Below the pieces are notes generated by a model. That model saw only the letters and a program-made list of their open reading frames with translations, was not told the origin of the DNA and searched no databases. From Naematelia aurantialba (Eukaryota > Basidiomycota > Tremellomycetes > Tremellales > Naemateliaceae): a stretch of DNA of 64,000 nt. Below are positions 34,201-46,200 of the stretch, piece after piece (the first letter of the stretch is position 1; each line of letters starts with the position of its first letter). Location: positions 186,001 through 250,000 of the forward strand of contig JAKFAO010000002.1 of the NCBI GenBank assembly GCA_021527695.1. Reading direction: 5' to 3'. The position numbers and the translations under genes are program-made.

Positions 34201-34882
34201 CTCGGCGTCCAAGTCCCGACGAGCGGTATCTGGTGCTGGTGGCAGTACCAGTGGGACGACGGCTTCTCCCCCGCGGACTCCAGAAGCAAGGTCGGCGGGA
34301 GTGGGACTGAGTGAGAAGGAGCAGATGAGGCGGTATTACGAGGCGCAAGATCGCGTGGCGCAAGCGGCTGGTGCTAGTGGTTCTGGAGGCGCTGGCGGGT
34401 CATCTGGCGAGTCAAGATCCGGGTCCGTGGATCTGGCGGGCACGGGCACGCCGATTGGTAATGGCCCAGGTTCTGGCACTGGCGCTGGCTCTGGCGCTGG
34501 CACTGGGCCGAACGCCTTGACGCAGGACAAGCTGTACCGTGCAACTGCACCTCGAACAACACTGGCCGCCGTCTTCGTGGACCCACCAGCGAGACCTCCC
34601 ACTGCAGGGCCCAGCAGGGGAAGCACTGGTGCTGGTGCTGGTGCGGGCACTGGTGCAGGCGGCGGTGCGAATGCGGCCGAAGCTCCACCGCCATTGCCGA
34701 AGAAACCGCCGTTGGAGTACGTGCGCCTCTTGAGTCCTGTAGATGAGCGGATGAGAGACGGAGGTGGTGGGGGCGTGAACATGGCGATGGTGACGTCTTT
34801 GTCGGGGCTGAGTCTGAGTAATGGCTTGGGGGCGGAGCGGGGTTTGGGTAATGGGGTTGGGGATGGGGCAGAGGTTGAGTGA
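31225..34882 (+). CDS. alpha-arrestin-like protein with repeated SEKEQMRRYYEAQDRVA tail motif; internal frame switch
   Basis: Exons: 31225-32228, 32277-32859 and 32901 onward. The first 335 residues are an arrestin fold: HGTLEVRIGQSPVKAKWIRVEIRK, VIPLPLSIPPSF, GIRYELVAAL and, in the C-lobe, VGYELVVTALCDGG. Alpha-arrestins recruit Rsp5-type ubiquitin ligases to membrane cargo; APPEYAPPLP could be a PPxY site. The tail is disordered and repeats a roughly 20-residue helix-like motif: SAEQEKLRLYHDARSRA, SAAEEKAQQRKRFEEAQSRL, then four SEKEQMRRYYEAQDRVA-type copies. The first two copies lie in the frame that stops at 33668, the last four in the frame ending at 34882. A switch between about 33420 and 33560 is therefore required (unseen intron, indel or assembly error). 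Confidence 0.78.
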
Positions 34883-35405
34883 TGGCCTTGGGGACGGGGC
34901 AGAGGTTGAGTGGTGCTCGGGAGTGGCTGTCTGAGGATGGTTGGGGGGCGGGGGGGGGAGGGGAGAGGTGGCGACTCGGCGGCACACCAGGCGACAGGGA
35001 AGTGTAGAACAGATCTCGAGGGTGGCCATAATGTTGAGGGCGGGATGCTTAGTTATTGTAGGCTGCAGAGGTGCGGCAACGGTGGAGATGAATACACATG
35101 CTAGGACTGGCGTTGCGGCATGCATGCCTCCAGAGCATAAGAGGTGACTGGCAAGACGTGTCGCACGGACGTCGACGGTCGGCGCCGGCTGCTGTGATGT
35201 ATAGGTGTTGGAGTCGATGTTGGTGTTGATGTACGTGTTGTCAATACGAGTAGTGGAGTTTCAGTGGTATCGAGAGCCGACCGTCAACTGTCTGTGGTAG
35301 TAGGGTAGTAGTAGTCTGCTGCTGTATCACTATCACTATCACTGCATCTCGCACATCTCGCACATCTCGCACATCTGACACATCTCGCACATCTCGCACG
35401 ATGCA
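34883..35405. other. intergenic region upstream of the DHHC gene with 10-nt repeats
   Basis: No gene. A gttggtgttgatg-type T/G patch lies near 35205-35245. Six acatctcgc repeats run up to the ATG (35344-35400). Confidence 0.5.
35344..35400. repeat. acatctcgc tandem repeat in the 5' leader of the DHHC gene
   Basis: About six copies of a 9-10-nt unit end 6 nt before the start codon at 35406. Confidence 0.9.
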
Positions 35406-38026
35406 ATGACAGTTCTCAACGCGGCGCAGCAGCTGCTACCGCCAGCGTTGCTCAGTTACTTCTTGTACGTCCTGCTCTCCCGTTCCGCCGTGAAGCGTCC
35501 TAGGGCCTCAGTTGTGTCTGCCCCGTAGGTACCCCCCGTAGGTACTCCCCGTTGCTACTCACTGTTGGTACTCGCTGTGGGTACTTGCCGTTGGCACTTC
35601 CGTGGGTACTCACTGTGGGTACTTGCCGTGGCCTAGAGTCGATCTCTCTCCCTCCTTGGACGTCGCTCGCCGAGTCGATGTGTCACTGACGTCGAGTAGC
35701 TTTGCATGGCAGATCACGACGTTTGAAATTCCCCGTGAGTCATTGGTTCACAGAGACACAACTGGAGACACAACTGGAGACACAACTGGAGACACAACTG
35801 GAGACACAACTGGAGACACAACTGGAGACCCAACTGGAGACACAACTGGAGACTCAACTGGAGACTCAACTAGGAGACAACGGATCGCTGATCGCACACA
35901 GCGTACATCTCTCATGAGCTATCGTCGCCCTTCCTCGCCCGTATGTCTGTTTGCTCTCGATCTCTCCTTGATATTCTGATACCGAGGGCCGCCGACGAGA
36001 GGCCGTCGACTGGCCCTCACGCATCAACACCACGTCCTCCTCATACATGATTATCCGGCGTCCTCATACATCGCACTCCGTGCCCTCCGTGCCATCAGCT
36101 AACACGAGCAGGAACCTACGCCATCCTCCCGACGACGCTCATAGCACCCATAACCGCTCTCTACCTGCGCCTCTACTTCCTCCCGTCGACACAATCTGTC
36201 CCGCCCCGCGACCCGCCCGCTTCGATACGCCGCCGAGAGGTGGTGTTCGAGTGTCTATCGCCTGGCGAAGCGGATCTCGTCCGTCTCGCCGCGGGGTCGG
36301 GCACGCCAACGGAGGCAGATAGTGATCACCATGGGACGAGAACGCCAGGGGGGACGGGTAGTGATTATCGTGGGACTGGGACCAGGACGGTGACCGGGAC
36401 AGAGAACGGGACAGAGAGTGAGCGTGGGGCTGGGACTGGGACAGGGACAGCGACAGGAATCGATGGCGGCCGCGCGGGAACCCGCATCCCCGACACAGTC
36501 CGCTACGCCCTGGTGAACAGGTGCTGGAAGGGCCGGTGTCAAGGGCGCTGGAAGCCGGCCCGGGCGAGACATTGTTCTCAGTGCGGAGTGTGTCGTGCAG
36601 GATTCGACCACCATTGCCCTATTGTGCGTTGTGCGTCGTCGCACTCGTTCTAGCCCACGCCTGTCTGTCATGTCTCTCAACCATGCGTTGCCACCGCTTC
36701 CTCTCTCTCAGACGTGCCCCGCTTCCTCTGCCTCTGCGTCCCACTTATCCTGCACGCCGTGTCCTGCCGTGGCCTCGCTTACCCACGCCGCCAGTTCGCA
36801 AACTGCCTCACGGCAGCCCACCTCCCGACCTTCATCCTCCTCCTGCTGCTAACGCCACCAAGCACCGTCCTCCTCTCGCTCCCGCTCTACATCCCCGTCG
36901 GCACACGCGCTCTCGCAGCATGGCGCTTCGCCCGTGCCGATCCAGGCATCTCGGCGCGCTGGTTCGACTGGACCGGGAGCTGGGTCGTCGCGGGCGGTCC
37001 GGTGGGACGTGTCCTCGGCGGCGTGGTTCTCGGCTGGCGGGCGCTGGACCGCCGTGATGCCGCGGAAAGGGGGGCGGGTCCACATGCCCCGCTGCGGCTT
37101 GCGGTCGGCGCGATGGTCGCGTTTGGGATTGTGCTGGCGTTGATATGTGCTGTGAGTGCTTGTCGTCTTCCCTGTCCGGTGCCTCTACTCGGTCCTCCCT
37201 GTTGTGACTGTTTGGCTTGACTTTGGATGTTGTCTATCGGCATGTTGCGGGATGTCTCCACTACTCTTCGATTGCGTCGAGTGTTATGATATCTTGACTT
37301 GGTCTTCACTTGGTCTTCACTTGGGCCGGATTTGGTCCTTGACTTGGCCCTGGACTTGGCCCTTGAGTCGGTCCGACATCAATCCCAACGCTGGCCAAAC
37401 CACACGTCGCACTGACACCTGTCCAGGGCCTTGCATGGACATCCATCAACCTCATCCTCCAGGGCCAGCTCACGGTCGACCGCGGCCGCGCGCAGATGCA
37501 CGCTCGCGCCAGAGCGGCGATCGCGAAACTCGTTGTGGCGGGTAAACAGGTCCCGACCCAGCTCGGCGCGGACGAGCGGAGCTGGGCGATGGGCCGGTAC
37601 TTCTGGGTCCCACTTGGCAGGCGGGAGGGTCGCTACGGTGACAACGGTGCTGGCGACAGTGGTGCGGATATCGGCGCTGAGGCTGGTGACGGTGATACCA
37701 GCGGTGACGGCAACGCCATTGACAGACGCGGTCATGGTGGCCGTGGCGGCGACAGTGACCGAGCCGGCAACAGCGACAGCGAAGCCGCCCCGTGTAGAGG
37801 CGTCATCGTCGAATGGGACGATACCTCCACCGCCCTCCGACACGCATACGACCGCGGCCCCACGGCCAACTGGGAGCTCGTCATGGGTCCCGGTGTGCGC
37901 TGGCTTCTCCCGTGGAACGTCATTCTCAACAGGGTCGGCCTGGCCCCCGACCAGCTGTACAACTGGCCCGTCGCGCCAGAGGTCGATAGCTGGCTCAAAG
38001 ACAGGGCTGCGCTCGAGGGTGCCTAG
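35406..38026 (+). CDS. DHHC-type protein S-palmitoyltransferase
   Basis: Five exons: 35406-35464, 35697-35734, 36112-36630, 36712-37151 and 37427-38026 (551 aa). Splicing joins SYFFSFAWQITTFEIPRTYAIL into a first membrane segment. The cysteine-rich domain is CWKGRCQGRWKPARARHC, SQCGVCRAGF and DHHC near 198-201. It transfers palmitate to cytosolic cysteines via an acyl-Cys intermediate. Further hydrophobic helices flank 36712-37151. Odd points: a Gly/Thr-rich low-complexity insert precedes the cysteine domain, and a Gly/Asp-rich one lies in the C-terminal tail. After DHHCP the usual W..NCVG is not recovered; the spliced sequence reads IVRYVPRFLCLCV. Introns 1 and 2 are filled by minisatellites. 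Close homologues are not named. Confidence 0.82.
35525..35632. repeat. degenerate gtgggtactcgc-type repeats in DHHC intron 1
   Basis: About eight imperfect 12-18 nt units built on gtaggtact/gtgggtact-ccgttg occupy intron 35465-35696. Confidence 0.8.
35754..35878. repeat. 12-nt tandem repeat agacacaactgg in DHHC intron 2
   Basis: About ten near-perfect copies lie in intron 35735-36111. Confidence 0.97.
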
Positions 38027-38208
38027 GTTGGTAGCGGGATTGCGTAGATTGATGCATTATACCGTGATACGGCGGCGCTCGTCATGATCTCTACCGACTG
38101 CCACCCGATGCGCTCGCTAGATGGAGGGTGGACTGTGCTCCGTCTACGTGCTGTCTTCGTCGACAGCTGTCCTGTGCCGAGCTGTCGCTGCTACACGCCG
38201 ACTACCAA

Positions 38209-41200
38209 CTACAAGCTGTCGAAAAACGACAGGTCCTGGGCCGACAGGCCTCCTTGTGTCACAGCTGGCGCGGGAGACGGCTTTAATGGTGCAGCCGGGG
38301 TCGCGGCTCTCGGAGGCGTCGGAGCCATTCCTCCTATTCGTCCTAACCCTCCGATCGCACCTGCTCCTATTGCTCCTATTGCTCCATTTCCTCCTATTCC
38401 TCCCAACGACGCACCGCCAGCACCAGGACTAGGTCCCACAGGCGAGGCAAACAGCCCCATTGGCGACATCGCCGGTGCCATTGCCGGCGCTGGCGTCGGT
38501 GATGGTGATGGCGACGATGGGATCGACAGACCAGACAGCCCACGCGCCTGCGTGTCGAGATCACCTCTCCCGTCTCCGTCTCCGTCTCCGTCGCCGTCGC
38601 CGCCGAGGAGGTTGAGGTTGACGGGCTTGGCGAGGCTCGACGTCGGCCGTGACGGCGGCGGCGGCGGGGAGAGGAACGGGAACCCTGCGGTCGACGCGCG
38701 TGTGGCCGAAGGCGGGGGCTCGAGTATCGGCGCGACGGGGGACGGGGGAGCCGGCCACCTTCGGCCCTTCAGCGCCGATGCACCATTAACGAGGTGGACA
38801 GTCGGCGTGTGGTCAAGTGTTGGATGTGGATGCTGGTGTGGTTGTGGTTGTTGATGGGGTTGTTGCGATTGTTGCGATTGATGCGATTGTTGCGGATGTG
38901 GTTGATGGGGTTGATGGTGCGTATGTTGGTGTGGATGTGATTGAGGATATTTGCTTATGGGCAGGATAAATTGTGGTGGGGGTTGACGAAGAGGGGTAGC
39001 CGACGTCAGACTGGACGCCGACGGCGGTGGCGATAGAGAAGCCACCGTTTCACCAAGAGCGGGATTTAGCCGAGGTCCGTCAAATGCTGAGAAGTCTCCG
39101 AAATCCTCAAATGCCGCGGTATGGTGTCCCTGCGGGGTACCAAAGTCGTCCACATCGCCAAAGCCAAAGTTCTGCGACTGTGGCTGCGACTGCGACTGTG
39201 ACTGTGAGTGCGGTTGCGACTGCGGCTGTGACTTGGGTGGTAACGCTGGTGGTGGTGACTGCACTGTCGCAGCTGTCCTCGACGACCCCGGTAAAAATGG
39301 GAGGGCAGAGGACGGCCCTGACGACATAGCCGAGGCGGGTGCCGGGTTTTGTACTTTAGGAGCTTCCAGGAAGGGTAAGGGAAGGGGGGATGGGACGGAA
39401 GAGCTGGCGGTGCGTGTAGGTGCTGGGCGCATGACTGGGGAAGGGACGACTGGAGGCGGTGTCGCGCGAGCTGCTGGTGGCGGAGGAATGACAGCCGGTG
39501 AAAGGGCGATCGGAGGAGGAGTCGCTCGAGCTGAAGGTGGTGTCGGGAGTGATGGGGGCGGTGTCGGTCTGGACGGAGCAAGAAATTCGTCCCATGCCGA
39601 TATACTGGCACTGGTCATATCGTTTGGACTGGTGACCACTGGTGCCGGCGCAGTGGATGCCGAGCCGGCGTTGACCGCGAAATCCAGCCCTGACAAGAGG
39701 TCCATGTCCGTCGCCCTTTTCGCGGGCACCGCCATTCTGGGCACGAACCGCCCGCCCGTCGAGCTCTGGGATACGCTCCGTGAGTACGCAGGCGCACTGG
39801 GCCCCCGCGGCGGCGGGGCGAGCGGAGCAGGCAGAGGCGTCGGTTTCGCGGCAAGGATCGACTCGAGCCCTGCGATCTGCTCGTCCCGCCCTGGCTCCAT
39901 GGCCAGCAAGTCGCCCATCCCCTGCTCGAAGGACGGTGGCGAAGTGATCGACGGCACTTGGTCAAGGAAGGAAAAGTCGTCGGCGGAGAGTTCGAGGTCT
40001 TTCCCATCGATGTCTGTGGCTTTGTGGGCCTGCGACGAGGACCTGCGGGACAGGCGCCCAAAGAAGCGCGAGACGACAGAAGGGCCCTGGGGAGTCTCGG
40101 ATGGGGCGTCGTGGCCTACATCTTCGTGTGTCGCTGGGGCAGGCGCGACAGGGGGAGGAGGCGAAGGTGGTCTTGGAACGTCGAGGGACGGTGCTGTGGA
40201 GGCCGGTCTGATCTCGGCCGGACTCTGGGCCGCGGAAGTCGGGGTCAGTGCTTTGACCTCGAGAACTCCGCCGCCCGAGGTTGTGAGCTGTTTCTCGGGC
40301 GCAGCCTTCCGACTCCAGAACGACCATCGACCTTTCGGCGCGTCGTCGCTCTGTGCGGCATTGTCGGACGCGGGAGCATCCGGCTCGCCAAGCTTGGACC
40401 GACTGAGCCATGGCGACGGGTCACTACCACTCGACTGCAGATTGAGCGCGGTGGTTTGTCGTGACTGGCTGGCCAGAGGGACTTTGAGGAGGGACGTGGA
40501 GGGTGCGGGATTCGGTCGGGACAGGGCGTACACATGGCGTTCGTGCGTGACTAGAGACGAGATGACTGGCGCGTAGGTGTTGAGATCTTCCGGCAGGCTG
40601 CCCAAGGACCGTAAGGTCTCGGCTCTATAACCAGATCAGCTGGAGCCGAGGGGACAGGCGATGTAAACGAATATGAGTTAGAGTATTAGTGTACTCACGT
40701 TGCCTCTTGGAGCTTCCTGACGGCCGCTTCGAGCTGCCGCTCTTCCTCTTCCGTAGGCTTGTCCAGTTTGTTCAGCCCGATCATCGTCTGCGCTATATCC
40801 TCCCATTCCTTTCGTAGGGCGTGGATCTTCTCGTCGGGCTATTAAACATTGGTCAGCCGAGCCCCTCGTCTCGTTCTTGTCCAAGTCGGGGAGAGACTAA
40901 CCGCTCGTTCCTGCTTGACTCGGATCATCCTCTGTGCGTGCTCCCATTCGGTCTCCTGAGTTGGTCTGGGAGGAGGAACCGATACCCGCGTGCGAGACGC
41001 GCCCCACCCATCTCCTGCGTCATCGGCGTCCTCCTCCTCCTCACCATCGCCTGTCCTGTCCACTTGGTCGGACGCAGCAAATGCTTCATGTGGTTGAGAT
41101 GGGCTTCCCCACGCGTCGTCTGCGCCGGCTCCGCCACCCCATGGATCCGCACCGTCGAAGCCCGTGGTGAAGCCACCGAACCCCTCGTCGCCAAACGACG

Positions 41201-41870
41201 GAGACTTGGGCAGCGATGATTCCCCAAAGCCGCCGGTGAGCTCTTCGTGCAGCGAGAGTGCTGGGGAATGGAACGAGTGGCGGGAGTGCATCGAGTCGTG
41301 TGGCGAGTCGACCGAAGGGAGATTTGCAAACGAACTCGACCGAGGAGGTGTGCCGATGGGGCTCGAAGCGAGGGCTGCTGAGTCTTCTCCTTCTGCGATG
41401 TCAGGGATGTCTGCGTGGTCCGCGTCATGCGACTCGACCGGCGCGGCTCCTGGCGAGTCAAGGCTCCATACAGCTTCGTGAGCTGGACTAGCAGGTGTGG
41501 CTGTCGACACCGGCGGAACAGCATCTGCTTGCTCAGTCGCTGCGTCTTCCTGGGGTACTGCGTGGGGAGGTGATGCTTGCGGACTGGCGGTATGTGACTC
41601 TTCGCCCCAGCCTCCATGCCCCGCATCTGCATGCCAGGTACTGGATGAAGGCTGGGGCGGACTCGGCACCTCCCTCGGTTCGTTCTCACTAGCCGGGAGC
41701 GCCGACGCAGGCGTTGCAGCAGACGGAGCACCCCAGGGATCGGAGCCGTCGATAGCTGGCGTGGGAGAAAATGCAGGCGAGCTCGAGCGGATCTGGATCG
41801 CTTCTTCGCCTGGTAATGCGCCTTTCGCAAGGGTGGGCCATGACGGACCTGCCGCCCATGGGTCCTCCAT
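38209..41870 (-). CDS. large disordered protein with FGDF/DFxFxD motifs (possible clathrin-adaptor accessory protein)
   Basis: Three exons: 41870-40902, 40838-40699 and 40624-38209 (1174 aa). No enzymatic domain is seen. The conserved-looking core is a short helical segment across the two introns (WEHAQRMIRVKQERAPDEK, KEWEDIAQTMIGL and EEERQLEAAVRKLQEA). The rest is Pro/Ser-rich disorder studded with acidic-aromatic motifs: FGDEGFGGF, DDFSFLD, DVDDFG, FEDFGDFSAFD and, at the C-terminus, DLSFFDSL. Such FxxF and DFGDF motifs bind the gamma-ear of AP-1/GGA (aftiphilin, Laa2), so a trans-Golgi/endosome sorting role is inferred, not shown. A His/Gln/Pro-rich tract lies near residues 920-980 and a (GD)n run near 1060. 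The ATG at 41870 begins MEDPWA. Confidence 0.75.
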
Positions 41871-42137
41871 GGTCGCCTCAAGAGCCTGCTGTATAGACCA
41901 GATACAGATGCAAATGACAAGGACAACGACAGGGAGAATGAGAATGTCAAACGACCAGACGAACGACGTGCAGCGCCAGTCGCAGACTTTTGCCGCCGCA
42001 GCGACGACTTGACGCGATTTTCCATCCTCCTCTCTTCTGCCCTCTCCTCCTCTCTTTCGGTCTTGCGTGTGTCGTGTTGCGTGTGTCGACAGCAACCGCT
42101 CTACAAGTCACGTCCTCGACCCACGGAGGCGCTCACA

Positions 42138-42918
42138 ATGTCGTCCAACAGCTACCGCCCTGTGCCGACCTCTGAGAGAGACGACGCCGCCGCGCGCCCC
42201 GCCTCACCGACCGAAGACGACACCCACCGCCCCCTCCGCGCCTCGGTGCAGGCAGAGTTCAACCGCCCGCCTCCGTCGTGGTGGAAGCGGCTGCTGCTGC
42301 TCGCTGCTATCCTGTTCATGGGGTGGCTCAGTATCCGGCTGGGAGGGTGGAAGCGCAAGCCAGAGATTGTCTATGCGAGTCGGTAGGTCAGCTTTTTCCC
42401 GTTTCCCCTCTCCTTCCTTTCCTTTCCACTCTGAGATGCGCCAGACTCTACTGGGTATATACCAGAGCAGTGCAGTCTGTGATCAGGATTCGTATCGTCT
42501 GCAGAACTCCCCAGTAGGACTCGGTAGACCCGTCGCCTGCACCCATCAGGAGACTTCTGATTGTCAGACCTCTCCGCAGTCCACCAGCATGGACCCCGTG
42601 TCCGCCTTGTCTCTCCTTGAGGGCAAACCGTCCTGAGTTACGATCGATGCTCACGGCTACAGGTACTCGGACGAATTCAAGTACCGCCCCGCCGCGTCGC
42701 CCGTCATCACGGAATACCTCAAGGACGGGAGAATACGACTACGAGGTGCCCAAGCCGGTGGGGTCGGCGTACGCGAAGAGGATATGCCCAAGACGCCAGC
42801 GCAGAAGGAGCTGGAGAGGAAGAAGCAGATTCAAGCGGCGAGGGAGGCGGCCAGGCGCAAGATGGGGCTCAAGGTCAAAGGCAAGAGGAGCCGTGCAGGC
42901 GTCAAGTCGGAGGTGTAA
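42138..42918 (+). CDS. small single-pass membrane protein of unknown function
   Basis: Two exons, 42138-42382 and 42663-42918 (166 aa); splicing restores phase at Arg. The N-terminal 45 residues are hydrophilic. A hydrophobic helix at about 50-68 (WWKRLLLLAAILFMGWLSIRL) is followed by a basic GGWKRKP, so it is probably a type II or tail-exposed membrane protein. The lumenal or cytosolic C-terminal part has the compact segment YSDEFKYRPAASPVITEYLK plus DGRIRLRGA, and then a Lys/Arg-rich helix (KTPAQKELERKKQIQAAREAARRKM). The middle segment looks conserved, suggesting a fungal family, but I cannot name it. It is head-to-head with the FGDF-motif gene (267 nt apart). Confidence 0.75.
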
Positions 42919-43078
42919 TGCATGCAGGCGTGGATGTCTATAGCCTGAATACTTCTGCTTCGTCCACAAGCTCGTGATCTGATGTCCCTGCTGCCCAACG
43001 CACCGACTACTCTCCATGTCTGGTTTCCGCTTCCTGTCCCATTCTGCACTCTGCTCCTCGAATCTCCTCGCCAGCTCT

Positions 43079-43168
43079 CATCATTTGTCTTCCAAACACA
43101 AACCAACTCATCATTTGTCTTCCAAAGACCAACCAACTCATTATTGTCTGTCAAACCCCAACTAACTC
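43079..43168. repeat. ~30-nt direct repeat between convergent genes
   Basis: Three decaying copies of catttgtcttccaaa plus accaactcat lie in the 288-nt gap between the small membrane protein gene and ADE6. Confidence 0.9.
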
Positions 43169-43206
43169 GTGCATGCACTCGTCTGCCACGCTGGCCAAGC
43201 TGCCAA

Positions 43207-46200
43207 CTACCGTCTGTGGGAGACGGCAAACTGGTACGCATTCTGGAACATCCTGAACCACGGTCCCTTTCCTCCCCAGGCCTCCCGCATTTCAGGCGGG
43301 TACCACGAATTGCTTTCGGCCGCCACCACCCGCTCGGGATGCGGCATGATCGCCAACACCCGCCCGCCCTCTGTCTGGACAGCCGCGATTCCCTCTGGGC
43401 TGCCATTCGGGTTCAGCGGGTACCGCGTTGCCACTTGTTTCTTCGAATCGATATATTGCACCGCCACGAGCCCGTCGGCTTTCAGCGCCTCCAGATTTCC
43501 CGTCTCGACAAACGACGCTCGGCCCTCACCGTGCGCCACTGCCACGGGAAGGCAGGAGCCCTCCATGTCTTTGAAGAAGATCGACTTGCCGGCGGACCGA
43601 GTGATCTCCACAGTGGCCACGCGCCCCTCGAACCGCTCTGATCGGTTGGCCTTGAACGCAGGCCACGATTCCGCGCCCGGAATGATCTCTCGGAGCTGCG
43701 AGAAGAACTGACAGCCGTTACATACGCCGAGCGCAAACGTGTCGCCACGCTTGAAGAACGTTTCAAATTCCGTCCTTGCTGTCTCGTTCAGCAGAACCGA
43801 CTTTGCCCATCCATTACCAGCACCCAAGACATCGCCATACGAGAATCCGCCGCAGGCAGCAAAGCCCGCAAACGACTCGAGAGAGAGCTTGCCAGTGATG
43901 ATGTCGCTCATGTGGACGTCGATCGCCTCGAACCCAGCAGCATGGAACGACCACGCCATCTCAATGTGCCCGTTGACACCCTGCTCTCGCAGGATCGCAA
44001 CTTTGGGAGGAGAAGAGAGAGTCCGGTCGACATCAGGCAAGAAGGGAGCCTTTACATCGTAAATAATGCCATTGTCGGAATCGTCCAGAATGGCGTCGAA
44101 TTCCTCCTTGGCACCAGTCGGCTCGTCCCGGATCGCTTGCATGCGGTACGACGTTTCCGCCCACAGCTGCTGCAGCGTGCCCCGAGTCGAGGTGTAGATC
44201 GCCTCGCTCTTGTGGATGAGCGTGATACCCTGGTCTTCGCGGCCCAGTACTCGACCAATGACGTGGATGTAAGAAGTAGGGAAGCCAGCCCTGACAAAGG
44301 CGTCGGTGAAAGCCACAAGGGTGCCCGGCCGCACTTGGAACACACCGCCGAGCTCCTCGTTGAACAGAGATGCAACGTAGTTGCCATTGGGACTGATCGA
44401 GTCGAGGTTCACTTCGATACCGGTACGTCCAGCGAATGCCATCTCTGCGAGAGTGGTCAACAGACCACCGTCCGACCGGTCGTGATACGCCAGTGCCGTG
44501 CCGCTCGTCTTGAGCTTCTGGACGGCTGCAAAGAAAGCACGCAGATCGGAAGCATCCTCGACATCCGGTGCCTCGTCGCCGAGCTGCTTGAACGCTTGAG
44601 CCAGAGCAGAACCACCCAGCCGTTGCTTTCCACGAGCAAGATCGACAAACACCAGGACAGTCTCGCCAACATCGGTCCGAAGCTGAGGAGTCAGGGTGCG
44701 CTCGACGTTGTCAACCGGGGCGAAAGCCGTGACAATAAGAGACAACGGCGCCGTGACCTGTTTGTTCTCGCCGTGTGAACCTGGCCACCTCATCGACATG
44801 GACATGGAATCCTTGCCGACAGGTACGCCAACTCCAAGCTTCGGGCAGAGATCCATACCCACAGCTTGCACCGCCTCGTAAAGCTTGGCTCCCTCGCCTT
44901 CATGCGAAGCTGCTGACATCCAGTTCGCCGAAAATTTGACCTGGGAAATGTCGGCAATGGAAGCAGCGGCCAAGTTGGTCAAAGCTTCTCCGATCGCCAT
45001 ACGAGCCGATGCGCCAGCATTCAGTAGCGCCAGAGGTGTCCGTTCACCCATCGCCATCGCCTCACCAACCAGCACATCAAAACCGTAGGACGACCGAGTG
45101 ACAGCCACGTCGGCAACCGGCACTTGCCAGGGCCCGACCATTTGGTCTCGGGCGACCAGTCCCGAGATGGATCGGTCTCCAATAGTGATCAGGAAGGATT
45201 TAGACCCCACGCTCGGCATGCGCAACACCCGATTGATCGTCTCGGCCAAGAGGGAGGTTGTAGGTGCACCCCTATAGACCGGAAGGTATGTGAAGAGAGA
45301 AGAGTCGAAAGCATCGCGGCGAGGCGAGATGGTCTTCGCTTCGCGATGCATGCGAGGAGGCTTGCCGAACAGGACAGACATGGCGATATCGATTGGACTG
45401 TCACCCAATAGACGATCTGTGACGACCAGGCGTTCCTCTTCGGTTGCGACACCGACTACGGAGAAGGGGCACCGTTCGCGTTTCGCAATCTCCTCGAAGG
45501 CTGGCAAATCGTTCGGTCCTACAGCCAGAACGTAGCGTTCCTGACTCTCATTGCACCAGATCTCCATCGGTGACATCCCGTGGTCGTCAACCAGGACGTC
45601 CCTGATCTCGAAGACCGCTCCGAGCCCAGCATCATGCACCAGCTCTGGCAAAGCGTTGGACAATCCACCAGCTCCGACATCGTGGATCGACTGGATAGGG
45701 TTACCAGCCCCATCGCCCCTGTTGATGCATGCGTCGATGACTTGCTGGCATCGCCTCTGCATCTCCGGGTTTTCTCGTTGTACCGACGCAAAGTCGAGGT
45801 CGGCCGAGCTCGCGCCGCTGGCCATGGAGCTGGCCGCGCCTCCGCCGAGACCAATAAGCATCCCCGGCCCGCCAAGTACAATCACCTTGGCTCCAGGAGT
45901 GATCTTATCTTTCCGGGCGTATTTGCCACGCACATTCCCAAGACCACCAGCAATCATTATGGGCTTGTGGTAGCCTCGCCACTCGTCCTCCCCAGACGCA
46001 GAAGGCACCGACATGAGGAAAGTACGGAAATAACCACCTAGTGCGGGCCGTCCAAATTCGTTGTTGAATGCTGCGGCACCCAAAGGAGCTTCAAGCATGA
46101 TGTCGAGTGCCGAGGCTATATGCGAGGGTTTGCCAATGTCGCTCTCCCAAGGCTGGATAAAGTCAGGGATGAGCAAGTCGGAAGTTGTGTATCCCGCCAG

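Noticed and set aside
35754..35878. CRISPR-like array of 12-nt repeats
   Set aside because: Head-to-tail minisatellite without spacers, in a eukaryotic intron.
39233..40576. 447-codon plus-strand ORF rich in Gly/Arg
   Set aside because: It is antisense to the Pro/Ser-rich exon of the FGDF-motif gene; low-complexity GC-rich coding DNA leaves the opposite strand open.
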